This document shows, in pieces, positions 53,508 through 62,648 of a stretch of DNA of 64,000 nucleotides; the first letter of the stretch is position 1, and each line of letters starts with the position of its first letter. This DNA is from Thalassobellus sediminis (GTDB lineage Bacteria; Bacteroidota; Bacteroidia; Flavobacteriales; Flavobacteriaceae): the NCBI RefSeq assembly GCF_044386045.1, contig NZ_JBISCD010000039.1, positions 372,001-436,000 on the forward strand, written 5' to 3'. Under the pieces are notes generated by a model. The model did no database searches and was not told the DNA's origin. It saw only the letters and a list, made by a program, of their open reading frames with translations. The translations under genes were made by a program, and so were the position numbers.

Positions 53508-54578
53508 ATGCATATCACTTATAAACCTTTGTTACCTAAAACACAGCAACCAATTATTATCATTGGCGCAAGTGGTATTGTAAAAGATGCTCATTTACCA
53601 GCTTATAAAATGGCAGGTTTTAAAGTATTTGGAATAACAAACCGAACTATTTCAAAAGCACACGTTATGGCAAAAGACCATAATATTGAGCATGTATTTG
53701 ATACCGTTGCTGATGCAGTAAAACACGCACCTAAAAATGCGGTTTATGACATTACGGTATTGCCAGATCAATACATAGGCATTTTAGAACAATTACCCGA
53801 TGGTGCTGCTGTACTTATTCAAAAACCAATGGGTAACGATTATAAACAAGCCAAAGAAATTGTAGCTGTTTGTGAGCGTAAAAACCTAGTTGCTGCCATC
53901 AATTTTCAATTACGATTTGCATCGTTTGTTAGTGCAGCAAGAAACATTATCGATCAAGGGCTTATAGGCGATTTATACGATCTAGAATTTAAAGTCACCG
54001 TAAATACACCTTGGGAATTATTTCCTGTTATTAAACAACATCCACGCTTAGAAATACTATTTCACAGCGTACATTATATAGACTGTATTCGCTCGTTTTT
54101 AGGAAATCCAAACGGCGTTATGGCAAAAACTTGGAAGCATCCATCAAAAGATTTGTCCTCGTGTCGCTCTACTATCATTTTAGATTATGGCGATACCAAA
54201 AGTGTTAAAATAAACACCAATCACGACCATCATTTTGGAGCAGAACATCAAGAAAGTTATATAAAATGGGAAGGCACAAAAGGCGCTATAAAAGCCAAAA
54301 TGGGCTTGTTAATGAATTATCCTGATGGTTTACCAGACATTTTTGAATACGCCATTGCAGAAGCTGGAAAGCCATACGAATGGAAAACCATCGATTTGGA
54401 AGGCTCATGGTTTCCAGAATCATTCATCGGTACCATGTCTAACTTAATGCGCTTTAAAGAAGGTTCAGACAAAGTGTTACACGCCAGTGTTCAGGACGTT
54501 TTAGATACTATGAAAGTGGTTGAAGCTTGTTATGTTAGCAATAAAAACGGCGGTGTTTCATTAAAAGATTTAAATTAA
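53508..54578 (+). CDS. Gfo/Idh/MocA-family oxidoreductase
   Basis: A 356-residue NAD(P)-dependent sugar-type dehydrogenase. The Rossmann loop is IIIGASGIVKDAHLPAY, FGITNR follows beta-2, IQKPMG is the EKP-like catalytic lysine motif (with Q replacing E), and HSVHYIDCIR carries the usual catalytic His region. Enzymes of this superfamily oxidise or epimerise sugar and inositol hydroxyls. It starts 1 base after the previous stop. It could oxidise the imported sugar acid or lactone before the CoA or aldolase steps (inference). Confidence 0.88.
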   Translation: MHITYKPLLPKTQQPIIIIGASGIVKDAHLPAYKMAGFKVFGITNRTISKAHVMAKDHNIEHVFDTVADAVKHAPKNAVYDITVLPDQYIGILEQLPDGAAVLIQKPMGNDYKQAKEIVAVCERKNLVAAINFQLRFASFVSAARNIIDQGLIGDLYDLEFKVTVNTPWELFPVIKQHPRLEILFHSVHYIDCIRSFLGNPNGVMAKTWKHPSKDLSSCRSTIILDYGDTKSVKINTNHDHHFGAEHQESYIKWEGTKGAIKAKMGLLMNYPDGLPDIFEYAIAEAGKPYEWKTIDLEGSWFPESFIGTMSNLMRFKEGSDKVLHASVQDVLDTMKVVEACYVSNKNGGVSLKDLN

Positions 54579-54580
54579 TT

Positions 54581-54757
54581 GGGCGTTACCTTAATCCTGA
54601 ATTAAGTTCAGGGTTAAGGTCGGGCTTTACGCTGTATCTTTTGTTTTTTTGTCATTCCTGAACAGGCAAGAATCCACAATCAAATAAAATAACATCCTAA
54701 AAACTAGGAATGTTTTTTTTATAAAAACAAAAGGATGCCGCTGCAATCCCTAACGCA
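54581..54757 (+). repeat. Dispersed flavobacterial intergenic repeat, copy 3 with internal insert
   Basis: It starts GGGCGTTACC and ends TGCAATCCCTAACGCA like the other copies. Between ATCTTTTGTTTTT (about 54635) and AAAAACAAAAGGAT (about 54723), which form an imperfect inverted repeat, it holds CATTCCTGAACAGGCAAG and a small hairpin with a T-run (about 54691-54720). It lies inside the catabolic operon between the Gfo/Idh and MaoC genes. Confidence 0.65.
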
Positions 54758-54798
54758 CAGAGTAACTATAAACAATAAAACGATTAAAAAAATAAGAT

Positions 54799-55242
54799 AT
54801 GTATTTCAAATCAACATTTTTCGAAGATTATAAATTAGACGACAAACGTGTTACCTTAGGAAGAACTATAACCGAAACCGATTTCGTTGTGCACGCAGGA
54901 CATACAGGCGATTTCTTTCCGCATCATATGGATAAAGCTTGGTGTAAAACACAACCCTTTGGACAACGTATTGCACATGGCACCATGATTTTTAGTATAG
55001 GTATCGGTTTAACAGCTTCCGAAATAAACCCTGAAGCATTTTCAAAAGGCTACGATAGAATGCGATTTGTAAAACCCGTTCACATTGGTGATACCATTCA
55101 TTCTGAAATTACCATTTCAAATAAAGCCGATGCAAAAAGACCTGAAATGGGAACTGTAACCGAACATGTTGAAATCATAAATCAAAAAGGCGAAGTTGTT
55201 TTGGTTTGCGATCATTTATTACTCGTTAAAAGAAAAGCTTAG
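54799..55242 (+). CDS. MaoC-type hot-dog hydratase/dehydratase
   Basis: A 147-residue single hot-dog domain. The hydratase-2-like active site is HTGDFFPHHMD (D38 and H43 with the D-x4-H spacing; the usual Asn after Asp is replaced by Phe40), followed by FGQRIAHGTM and FVKPVHIGDTI. MaoC proteins act on CoA thioesters (enoyl-CoA hydration, hydroxyacyl-CoA dehydration), which fits the two CoA-transferases upstream. It probably dehydrates a CoA-activated hydroxy acid (inference). Confidence 0.88.
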   Translation: MYFKSTFFEDYKLDDKRVTLGRTITETDFVVHAGHTGDFFPHHMDKAWCKTQPFGQRIAHGTMIFSIGIGLTASEINPEAFSKGYDRMRFVKPVHIGDTIHSEITISNKADAKRPEMGTVTEHVEIINQKGEVVLVCDHLLLVKRKA

Positions 55243-55308
55243 AATCACCCATTAGATTATAATTGCTAATGAGTTTCAAAATAATCAACTAACTAAAAAA
55301 AAACCAAA

Positions 55309-56361
55309 ATGAGTGCACCAAATTCTTTAATAGGAACGCTTCTTCATGCAGTAGGAGGCATATCAGCAGCAAGTTGTTATTTACCAAGTACCAAAACAAA
55401 AGGATGGTCATGGAATACCTATTGGTTAGCACAATCCATTTTTGCATGGCTAGTCATGCCTATGCTATTAGCTTGGTTAACGGTACCTGATTTTTTTTCC
55501 ATAATGGCTGAAGCACCTTCAAAACCCTTTTGGATGGCCTTTTTGTTAGGTGGTATTTATGGTTTTGGTGGTATGTCTTTTGGCAAAGCCATTAACCATA
55601 TTGGTTATTCTTTAACCTATACTATTGCTATTGGTATTTCTGCGGTAATTGGTACGGTTATGCCACTTATGGTGTTTGGTGGTTTTCAAGATTTCTTCAC
55701 AAAACCAGGAGGTAGTATTGTCCTTTTAGGAATGCTATTATCTATTCTTGGGGTTGTTATTTGTGGATGGGCAGGTTTTAAAAAAGAAAAAGATATAAGT
55801 AGCGAAAAACTAAACAAAACGGGCTTTAACATGATGTTAGGTTTAGCATTGAGTATTATTGCAGGCGTACTTTCTGGGGTGTTTAATCTATCTTTAGAAT
55901 TTGGGCAACCTATTGCAGATATGGCAGCCGAAAATGGTGCAGGTCATTTTGAAGGAAATGCGAAACTAGTAGTATCAACCTTAGGTTGTTTTGTTGTAAA
56001 CTTTATATGGTATTTAGTCTTAAGTTTTAAACAAAATACAATAAAGGAATTTTTCCCTAAAAAAAATACAGCAATAGAAGTACCTAAAAGCAATCTTTTA
56101 AGAAATTGGTTCTTATCATCTTTAACAGGTATGTTATGGTGTTTACAGTTTTTCTTTTATGGCTTAGGACATGTAAAAATGGGAGAATTTCAGTTTGCTA
56201 GTTGGGTATTACATATGTCTATGCTTATTTTCTTTAGTTATATTGTAGGTGTAATAATGAAAGAATGGAAACATGTAAAAAAAGAAACCTATGCAATCCT
56301 AGTTATTGGATTAGTTGTTTTAATTGTTTCATTTTGTGTTACGAGTTATGGTAGTTATTAA
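55309..56361 (+). CDS. rhaT: L-rhamnose/H+ symporter RhaT family
   Basis: A 350-residue inner-membrane protein with about ten hydrophobic segments, of the RhaT (drug/metabolite superfamily) type: LHAVGGISAASCYLPSTKTKGWSW, GGIYGFGGMSFGKAINHIGYSLTYTIAIGISAVIGT (partial segments) and GMLWCLQFFFYGLGHVKMG. In Bacteroidota this family often lies in rhamnose loci, but no rhamnose isomerase, kinase or aldolase genes are near, so the substrate here may be another deoxy sugar or sugar acid. Last gene of the catabolic operon, 66 bases after the MaoC gene. Confidence 0.88.
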   Translation: MSAPNSLIGTLLHAVGGISAASCYLPSTKTKGWSWNTYWLAQSIFAWLVMPMLLAWLTVPDFFSIMAEAPSKPFWMAFLLGGIYGFGGMSFGKAINHIGYSLTYTIAIGISAVIGTVMPLMVFGGFQDFFTKPGGSIVLLGMLLSILGVVICGWAGFKKEKDISSEKLNKTGFNMMLGLALSIIAGVLSGVFNLSLEFGQPIADMAAENGAGHFEGNAKLVVSTLGCFVVNFIWYLVLSFKQNTIKEFFPKKNTAIEVPKSNLLRNWFLSSLTGMLWCLQFFFYGLGHVKMGEFQFASWVLHMSMLIFFSYIVGVIMKEWKHVKKETYAILVIGLVVLIVSFCVTSYGSY

Positions 56362-56422
56362 GTATTATTCTTTTAAAAATTAATTTAGTAACTAACATTT
56401 TGAGAAAGGTCTCTTTTTTAAA

Positions 56423-56467
56423 TATATTTGAATAATTAATTGATTACCTTTTTATTAGTAATCAATT
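56423..56467 (+). promoter_or_regulatory. -7 box and start-site palindrome of LamG lipoprotein gene
   Basis: TATATTTG (56423-56430) matches TAnnTTTG, and AATTGATTAC-N10-GTAATCAATT (56438-56467, perfect 10-bp arms) begins where transcription should start. GAGA-AAGG-TCTC followed by six T at about 56402-56417 could be a weak terminator of the preceding operon. Confidence 0.5.
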
Positions 56468-56484
56468 TAAACAAAAATAAATTT

Positions 56485-57180
56485 ATGATTATTAAATATA
56501 CTAGAATAAATACCACAGTAAAAATTGTATTAATTACATTATGTTTTACTTTTCTTTTTAATTGTAAAAACTCTAAAAAACAACAAGCTCAAAATAACAC
56601 AACCGAATGGACACTAGCGAATATCCTAAAAACAAAACCTAATAATCTAGAAATTAGTGGTAATCCTAAAATAGTTCAATCTTCACATGGTGAAGCCGTT
56701 TATTTTAATGGAATTGATGATGCTTTATTCATTAATGAAATGCCTCTAAAATCGGTAAAGGAATTTACTATAGAAATGATTTTTAATCCGTCATTAAATT
56801 CTCCTTTTGAGCAACGTGTTGTTCACATGGGTGAAGTTTCTGGAGATAGAATGTTACTAGAAATAAGAGCTTTAGAGAATAACTGGTATTTTGATGGTTT
56901 TGTAGCTTCTGGAGAAAATAAATTAGCACTCATTGACGAAAACTTGTTGCATCCTTTAGGGCAATGGTATCATGTTGCTTTAGTTGTGTCTGCAAATAGT
57001 CTTAGTACCTATGTTAACGGAAAACTTGAATTAACAGAGCCTTACACGTTTAATCCTATTGAAACAGGTAAAAGTTCTGCAGGTGTACGATTAAATAAAC
57101 GCTCTTGGTTTAAAGGAGACATATACAAAGTTAAAGTGTCTCCAAAACAACTTAAACCAAATGAATTTATGAGTTTTTAA
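56485..57180 (+). CDS. LamG/concanavalin-fold lipoprotein
   Basis: A 231-residue lipoprotein. The ATG at 56485 gives a clean signal peptide with lipobox LFNC (Cys26), whereas the ATG at 56440 would lie inside the palindrome. The mature part has the LamG/laminin-G-like pattern: GEAVYFNGIDDALFINEMPL, FTIEMIFNP, QWYHVALVVSANSLSTYVNGKLE and WFKGDIYKVKVSPKQL. Such domains bind glycans. It is presumably surface exposed and lies upstream of a pectate-lyase-like gene, suggesting polysaccharide capture. Confidence 0.82.
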   Translation: MIIKYTRINTTVKIVLITLCFTFLFNCKNSKKQQAQNNTTEWTLANILKTKPNNLEISGNPKIVQSSHGEAVYFNGIDDALFINEMPLKSVKEFTIEMIFNPSLNSPFEQRVVHMGEVSGDRMLLEIRALENNWYFDGFVASGENKLALIDENLLHPLGQWYHVALVVSANSLSTYVNGKLELTEPYTFNPIETGKSSAGVRLNKRSWFKGDIYKVKVSPKQLKPNEFMSF

Positions 57181-57183
57181 AGC

Positions 57184-57245
57184 AAGAATCATGAATTTGA
57201 ATTATTAAGAATTCTTTCCCATTTGTTTCCAAATTCATGTTCTTT
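57184..57245 (+). terminator. Large hairpin after LamG gene
   Basis: AAGAA-T-CATGAATTTG pairs with CAAATTCATG-TTCTT (15 bp with one bulge) around a 30-base loop. It sits between the LamG stop and the lyase start; either a terminator or a processing/stabilising structure. Confidence 0.45.
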
Positions 57246-57271
57246 ATTTGTATTAAAACCAACTAAGTAAT

Positions 57272-58858
57272 ATGAAAACAGCGAACCACTATCTACTTCT
57301 TTTCATAATTTTAATAGTAGGACTAAAACTAGACGCACAAGAAAAAACATCTAAAGAACAAGTATTAGGAACCATGCTTAAAGCAACCGAATTTATGGTT
57401 GAAGAAGTTAGTACTAATGGTGGTTATGTTTGGTATTATATGCCAGATTTTTCACGACAGTGGGGAGAAATGGAAGCTTATAAAACCATGATCTGGATGC
57501 AAGGTGCTGGAACAATTGGTATGGGACACCTATTTTTAGATGCTTACAGAGCTACTCATAACGAATACTATTATGAAGCTGCTAAAAAAGCAGCAGCAGC
57601 GGTAATTTGGGGGCAAAGTCATGAAGGTGGCTGGAATTATATGGTAGATTTTGCAGGAGATCGATCACTAAAACAATGGTATAATACTATTGGCAAAAAT
57701 GGATGGCGACTAGAAGAATTTCAGCATTATTATGGAAATTCAACTTTTGATGACGATGTTACTACGGATGCCACAAGATTTTTATTAAGGATGTATCTAG
57801 AAAAAATGGATCCTTCATACAAACCTGCCTTAGATAAAGCTATAAATTTCATTTTAATTAGTCAATATCCTAATGGTGGTTGGCCACAAAGGTATCCTCT
57901 AATGTATGATTATAGTAAAGATGGACTTCCAGACTATTCATCATTTTACACATTTAATGACGATGTTATTTGGGAGAACATTAATTTACTTATTCAATGC
58001 TATTTAGTTTTAGGAGAACAACGGTTTCTTGATCCAATTTATCGAGGTATGAATTTTTATAAAATATCACAAGATAGTTGCGGTGCTTGGGGACAACAAG
58101 TAGATATGGAAATGAAAGCTGCCAGCGCTAGAACCTATGAACCTGCTGCTTATTTACCTGGAGCAACTAGCGAAAACACTTTTCTTTTAATGAAGTTTTA
58201 TGAATTAACGGGTGACAAATCTTTTTTAGATGGTGTCCCAAAAGCTATTAGTTGGTTAGAAATAGTAAAACTTCCTGCTGACAAAATTGAAAAACATAGA
58301 ACACACTCAACCTTTGTAGATGTTAAAACAAATAAAGCCATTTATGTGCATAGAAAAGGCTCTAATGTAAAGTATGGTAGATATTATGTAGATGAAGATG
58401 ATAAAAATCTATTGTCTCATTATTATGGAAAAAGTGGTGTGCCTCTCCAGAAACTTAAAAATGAATACAATAAAATCTCAAAACTAACTCCTGAAGAAGT
58501 TTCTAAAAATTCTCCTTTAAAACCAGCACAATTTAAAAATGAAGAGACACCTCAAAAATATTACAATTTAAATAGGTTTAGCTTTCAATTTAAGGTTGAT
58601 GAAGCTAAAATAATAGAAATTATTAATGCATTAGATAACCAAAACCGTTGGCTAACAACTAAGGCATATATTAGTAATCCATATATTGGAGACGGTGTAA
58701 AAACAGAACTCACCAATGATTATAACTCTACAAGGGTTGGTGATGAAACTGACACCTCTCCTTTTAGAAATAAAACAAATCAAAAATATATTTCAACAGG
58801 GAACTATATTAAAAACATGAAATTTCTAATTAATTATCTAAACGCAACAAATCAATAA
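57272..58858 (+). CDS. Pectate lyase-like protein (PL10 family type)
   Basis: A 528-residue secreted protein: signal peptide ending KLDAQ, then an alpha/alpha-toroid region. QYPNGGWPQRYPL, YTFNDDVIWENINLL and CGAWGQQVDMEMKAASARTYEP correspond to the conserved blocks of PL10 pectate lyases (NGGWPQ..., FNDD.., ARxYEP with the catalytic arginine region). KYGRYYVDEDDKN and YYGKSGVPLQKLKNEY follow in the C-terminal part. It has no T9SS sorting domain, so a periplasmic location is likely. It should cleave de-esterified polygalacturonate by beta-elimination; activity against another uronate polymer is possible. Confidence 0.83.
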   Translation: MKTANHYLLLFIILIVGLKLDAQEKTSKEQVLGTMLKATEFMVEEVSTNGGYVWYYMPDFSRQWGEMEAYKTMIWMQGAGTIGMGHLFLDAYRATHNEYYYEAAKKAAAAVIWGQSHEGGWNYMVDFAGDRSLKQWYNTIGKNGWRLEEFQHYYGNSTFDDDVTTDATRFLLRMYLEKMDPSYKPALDKAINFILISQYPNGGWPQRYPLMYDYSKDGLPDYSSFYTFNDDVIWENINLLIQCYLVLGEQRFLDPIYRGMNFYKISQDSCGAWGQQVDMEMKAASARTYEPAAYLPGATSENTFLLMKFYELTGDKSFLDGVPKAISWLEIVKLPADKIEKHRTHSTFVDVKTNKAIYVHRKGSNVKYGRYYVDEDDKNLLSHYYGKSGVPLQKLKNEYNKISKLTPEEVSKNSPLKPAQFKNEETPQKYYNLNRFSFQFKVDEAKIIEIINALDNQNRWLTTKAYISNPYIGDGVKTELTNDYNSTRVGDETDTSPFRNKTNQKYISTGNYIKNMKFLINYLNATNQ

Positions 58859-58925
58859 TATTTGATAAGCTTATTGATAAAATAAAACAGGAATAAACTT
58901 CACAAGAATTTAACATCAAAAATTG

Positions 58926-58933
58926 TAACTTTG
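58926..58933 (+). promoter_or_regulatory. -7 box of uvrA promoter
   Basis: TAACTTTG, an exact TAnnTTTG match, 16 bases before the chosen uvrA ATG, implying a very short leader. Confidence 0.55.
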
Positions 58934-58948
58934 CGCTTTTGCCTATTT

Positions 58949-61783
58949 ATGAGCCAATTTAATGATTTTATTGAAGTAAAAGGAGCCCGAGTTCACAATC
59001 TTAAAAATATTGATGTTTCCATTCCTCGTGAAAAACTGGTAGTTATTACAGGATTATCAGGCAGCGGAAAATCATCATTAGCTTTTGATACTATTTATGC
59101 CGAAGGACAACGTCGTTACATTGAAACATTTTCGGCCTATGCTAGACAATTTTTAGGAGGTTTAGAACGCCCTGATGTAGATAAAATTGATGGCCTTTCC
59201 CCCGTTATTGCTATTGAGCAAAAAACAACCAGTAAATCACCACGGTCTACTGTAGGTACTATCACTGAAATTTATGATTTTTTACGTTTATTATTTGCGC
59301 GTGCTAGCGATGCGTATAGCTACAATACAGGCGATAAAATGATTAGTTATAGTGATGAGCAAATTAAAGAACTTATTATTAAAAACTTTAACGGAAAGCG
59401 AATAAATATTTTAGCTCCTGTAGTACGCTCCCGTAAAGGTCACTATCGTGAACTGTTTGAACAAATAGCGAAGCAAGGTTTTGTTAAAGTTAGAACCGAT
59501 GGCGAAATTAAAGACATTGTAAAAGGCTTAAAATTAGATCGCTATAAAAATCACGATATTGAGATTGTTATTGATCGCTTAAAAATTGATGATACAGCTG
59601 ATAATGATAAACGCCTTACCGAAACCATAAACACGGCTATGTATCATGGTGATGATGTATTAATGGTTTTAGATCAAGACACTAAAGAAACACGCTATTT
59701 TAGTCGGAATTTAATGTGTCCGTCAAGTGGTATTTCATATCCAAACCCTGAACCCAATAATTTTTCATTTAATTCTCCAAAAGGTGCCTGCGATAATTGT
59801 AATGGCATTGGCGAATTATATCAGGTAAACGAAGATAAGATTATTCCAGACGATTCTCTTTCAATACAAAATGGAGCTCTAGCACCTCATGGCGCGGAAA
59901 AAAATAGTTGGATTTTTAAACAGTTTGAAACAATTGCGCAGCGTTTTAATTTTAAACTAACCGATGCGTACAAAGATATTCCTGAGGAAGCCAAACAAAT
60001 GATTTTGTATGGTGGTAACGATAAATTTTCAGTTGAGAGTAAAACATTAGGTGTTACCCGCGATTATAAAATAGATTTTGAAGGCGTTGCTAATTTTATT
60101 GAAAATCAATATAAAACAGCAGAATCAACCTCTTTAAAACGTTGGGCTAAAGATTATATGGACAAAATTAAATGTCCGGTTTGTGAAGGTTCTCGTTTAA
60201 AAAAAGAATCACTTTATTTCAAAATAAACAATAAAAACATAGCCGAACTTGCTAATACAGATATTGTTGAATTAGCCAATTGGTTTAAAGATTTACACAA
60301 TCACTTATCTGAAAAACAACTTAAAATAGCCGAAGAAGTTGTAAAAGAAATAAAATCAAGATTACAGTTTTTATTGGATGTTGGTTTAAATTATTTATCA
60401 TTAAACAGAAGTTCTAAATCGTTATCCGGTGGAGAAGCACAGCGTATTAGACTAGCTACACAAATAGGTTCTCAATTAGTTGGAGTCCTCTATATTTTAG
60501 ACGAACCTAGTATTGGTCTGCATCAACGCGATAATGAAAAACTAATTAATTCGTTAGTATCTCTTCGTGATATTGGTAATTCAGTTATTGTTGTTGAACA
60601 CGACAAAGATATGATTGAACGTGCTGATTATGTAATTGACATTGGACCTAAAGCTGGAAAATATGGTGGTGAAATTATTAGCATCGGTACACCCGAAGAA
60701 CTTTTAACTCACGATACCTTAACTGCCGATTATTTAAATGGTAATAAAGAAATAGAGATTCCTAAAAAACGACGCAAAGGCAACGGCAAATTTTTAGAAC
60801 TTAAAGGTTGTACAGGTAATAATTTAAAAAATGTATCGGTTAAATTTCCTTTAGGAAAAATGATTGGTATTACTGGTGTTTCTGGTAGTGGTAAATCGAC
60901 TTTAATTAATGAAACCCTCTACCCAATTTTAAATGCACATTATTTTAATGGCGTAAAAAAACCCATGCCTTACAAGAGCATAAAAGGTTTAGAACACATT
61001 GATAAAGTTATTGATATTAACCAATCGCCTATTGGTAGAACACCACGTAGTAATCCAGTAACTTACACAGGTACTTTTAGTGAAATTAGAGCATTATTTG
61101 CTAAAATCCCTGAAGCTATGATTCGCGGTTATAAAGCAGGACGTTTTAGCTTTAATGTAAAAGGCGGACGTTGTGAAACCTGTCAAGGAGGTGGTTTACG
61201 TGTTATTGAAATGAATTTCCTTCCTGATGTGTATGTAGAATGTGAAACTTGCCAAGGAAAACGTTTTAACCGTGAAACTTTAGAAATTCGTTATAAAGGA
61301 AAAAGCATCAGCGATGTTTTAAATATGACCATTAATGAAGCTGTAGATTTCTTTGAACACATTCCAAAAATTTACAACAAACTAAAAACCATCAAGGATG
61401 TTGGATTAGGTTATATAACATTAGGGCAACAAAGCACAACCCTATCTGGTGGAGAAGCTCAACGTATAAAATTAGCAACCGAATTAAGTAAACGAGATAC
61501 AGGTAATACTTTTTATATTTTAGACGAACCTACAACAGGATTGCATTTTGAAGATATTCGAGTATTAATGGTTGTGCTCAATAAATTAGCCAACAAAGGA
61601 AATACCGTATTAATTATTGAACACAATTTAGACGTTATTAAAACCGTTGATCATATTATTGATATTGGCTATGAAGGCGGAAAAGGTGGCGGACAAATTA
61701 TAGTTGAAGGTTCTCCAGAAGACATTGTGAAACATAAAAAAAGTTATACAGCTAAATTCTTAAAAAAAGAATTAGATTTATAA
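58949..61783 (+). CDS. uvrA: Excinuclease ABC subunit A
   Basis: A 944-residue damage-recognition ATPase of nucleotide excision repair with two ABC modules. Walker A motifs are GLSGSGKSSL and GVSGSGKSTL; LSGGEAQRIRLA and LSGGEAQRIKLA are the two signature motifs. The ATG at 58949 is preferred; a TTG six codons earlier overlaps the promoter box. The C-terminal zinc finger (CETCQGGG...CETCQGKR) is intact, whereas the first finger reads CPSSG...CDNC, lacking one cysteine of the usual CxxC pair. Confidence 0.97.
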   Translation: MSQFNDFIEVKGARVHNLKNIDVSIPREKLVVITGLSGSGKSSLAFDTIYAEGQRRYIETFSAYARQFLGGLERPDVDKIDGLSPVIAIEQKTTSKSPRSTVGTITEIYDFLRLLFARASDAYSYNTGDKMISYSDEQIKELIIKNFNGKRINILAPVVRSRKGHYRELFEQIAKQGFVKVRTDGEIKDIVKGLKLDRYKNHDIEIVIDRLKIDDTADNDKRLTETINTAMYHGDDVLMVLDQDTKETRYFSRNLMCPSSGISYPNPEPNNFSFNSPKGACDNCNGIGELYQVNEDKIIPDDSLSIQNGALAPHGAEKNSWIFKQFETIAQRFNFKLTDAYKDIPEEAKQMILYGGNDKFSVESKTLGVTRDYKIDFEGVANFIENQYKTAESTSLKRWAKDYMDKIKCPVCEGSRLKKESLYFKINNKNIAELANTDIVELANWFKDLHNHLSEKQLKIAEEVVKEIKSRLQFLLDVGLNYLSLNRSSKSLSGGEAQRIRLATQIGSQLVGVLYILDEPSIGLHQRDNEKLINSLVSLRDIGNSVIVVEHDKDMIERADYVIDIGPKAGKYGGEIISIGTPEELLTHDTLTADYLNGNKEIEIPKKRRKGNGKFLELKGCTGNNLKNVSVKFPLGKMIGITGVSGSGKSTLINETLYPILNAHYFNGVKKPMPYKSIKGLEHIDKVIDINQSPIGRTPRSNPVTYTGTFSEIRALFAKIPEAMIRGYKAGRFSFNVKGGRCETCQGGGLRVIEMNFLPDVYVECETCQGKRFNRETLEIRYKGKSISDVLNMTINEAVDFFEHIPKIYNKLKTIKDVGLGYITLGQQSTTLSGGEAQRIKLATELSKRDTGNTFYILDEPTTGLHFEDIRVLMVVLNKLANKGNTVLIIEHNLDVIKTVDHIIDIGYEGGKGGGQIIVEGSPEDIVKHKKSYTAKFLKKELDL

Positions 61784-61846
61784 CCAATAAAATTTACTAA
61801 TTAATGACTTGTTTAAACAAGTTAATAAAAACATAAATACAGAAGT

Positions 61847-62536
61847 ATGGTAACAGAACATCATCCTAAAGGCTGGAACGAAATAAAAACAAACGATTCT
61901 TGGGCTATTTTTAAAATCATGGGCGAGTTTGTCAATGGTTTTGAAAAAATGAGTAAAATAGGTCCTTGTGTCTCAATTTTTGGATCTGCAAGAACAAAAC
62001 CTGAACACAAATACTATAAACTAGCAGAAAGTATTGCTAAAAGTATTGTAGAATCTGGCTATGGTGTTATTACTGGTGGTGGTCCTGGTATTATGGAAGC
62101 AGGTAATAAAGGCGCACATTTAGGTGGAGGAACTTCGGTTGGATTAAATATTGACTTACCTTTTGAGCAACATGATAATCCTTATATAGATTCTGATAAA
62201 AGTTTAGATTTTGATTATTTCTTTGTTAGAAAAGTCATGTTTGTAAAATATTCTCAAGGTTTTGTAGTCATGCCTGGAGGTTTTGGAACCTTAGACGAAT
62301 TATTTGAAGCCATAACACTTATTCAAACACATAAAATTGAAAAATTTCCTATAATATTAGTTGGTACCGATTTTTGGGAAGGACTTATGGACTGGGTAAA
62401 ATCTACACTTTTAGAAAAATTTGGCAACATCAGTGCAAAAGATTTAGATTTAATACATTTAGTTGATACTGAAGAGGAAGTTATAAATATATTAGATGCA
62501 TTTTACGAAAACTCTGAATTAAGCCCTAATTTTTAA
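61847..62536 (+). CDS. LOG-family (TIGR00730) nucleotide phosphoribohydrolase-like protein
   Basis: A 229-residue Rossmann-like protein. ITGGGPGIMEAGNKGAHLGGG and MPGGFGTLDELFE are the defining GGxGTxxE-type motifs of the LOG (Lonely Guy) family, which hydrolyses cytokinin or other nucleoside 5'-monophosphates to base and ribose 5-phosphate. The N-terminal FKIMGEFVNGFEKM helix is typical of the longer bacterial branch. It lies 63 bases after uvrA and is probably co-transcribed or in tandem. The physiological substrate in Bacteroidota is not known to me. Confidence 0.9.
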   Translation: MVTEHHPKGWNEIKTNDSWAIFKIMGEFVNGFEKMSKIGPCVSIFGSARTKPEHKYYKLAESIAKSIVESGYGVITGGGPGIMEAGNKGAHLGGGTSVGLNIDLPFEQHDNPYIDSDKSLDFDYFFVRKVMFVKYSQGFVVMPGGFGTLDELFEAITLIQTHKIEKFPIILVGTDFWEGLMDWVKSTLLEKFGNISAKDLDLIHLVDTEEEVINILDAFYENSELSPNF

Positions 62537-62648
62537 TACATACATATTTTTGTTACAGCTCTTAATTAATAATTAATAGCAAAACCGTCTTATTTTGCTA
62601 TATTGCAGTGCCTTGAATGACTAATGAACCTTTAATGATTTTAATACA

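Noticed and set aside
55309..56361. Complete rhamnose catabolic locus
   Set aside because: Only the RhaT-type transporter is present; rhamnose isomerase, kinase, aldolase and mutarotase genes are absent from the window.
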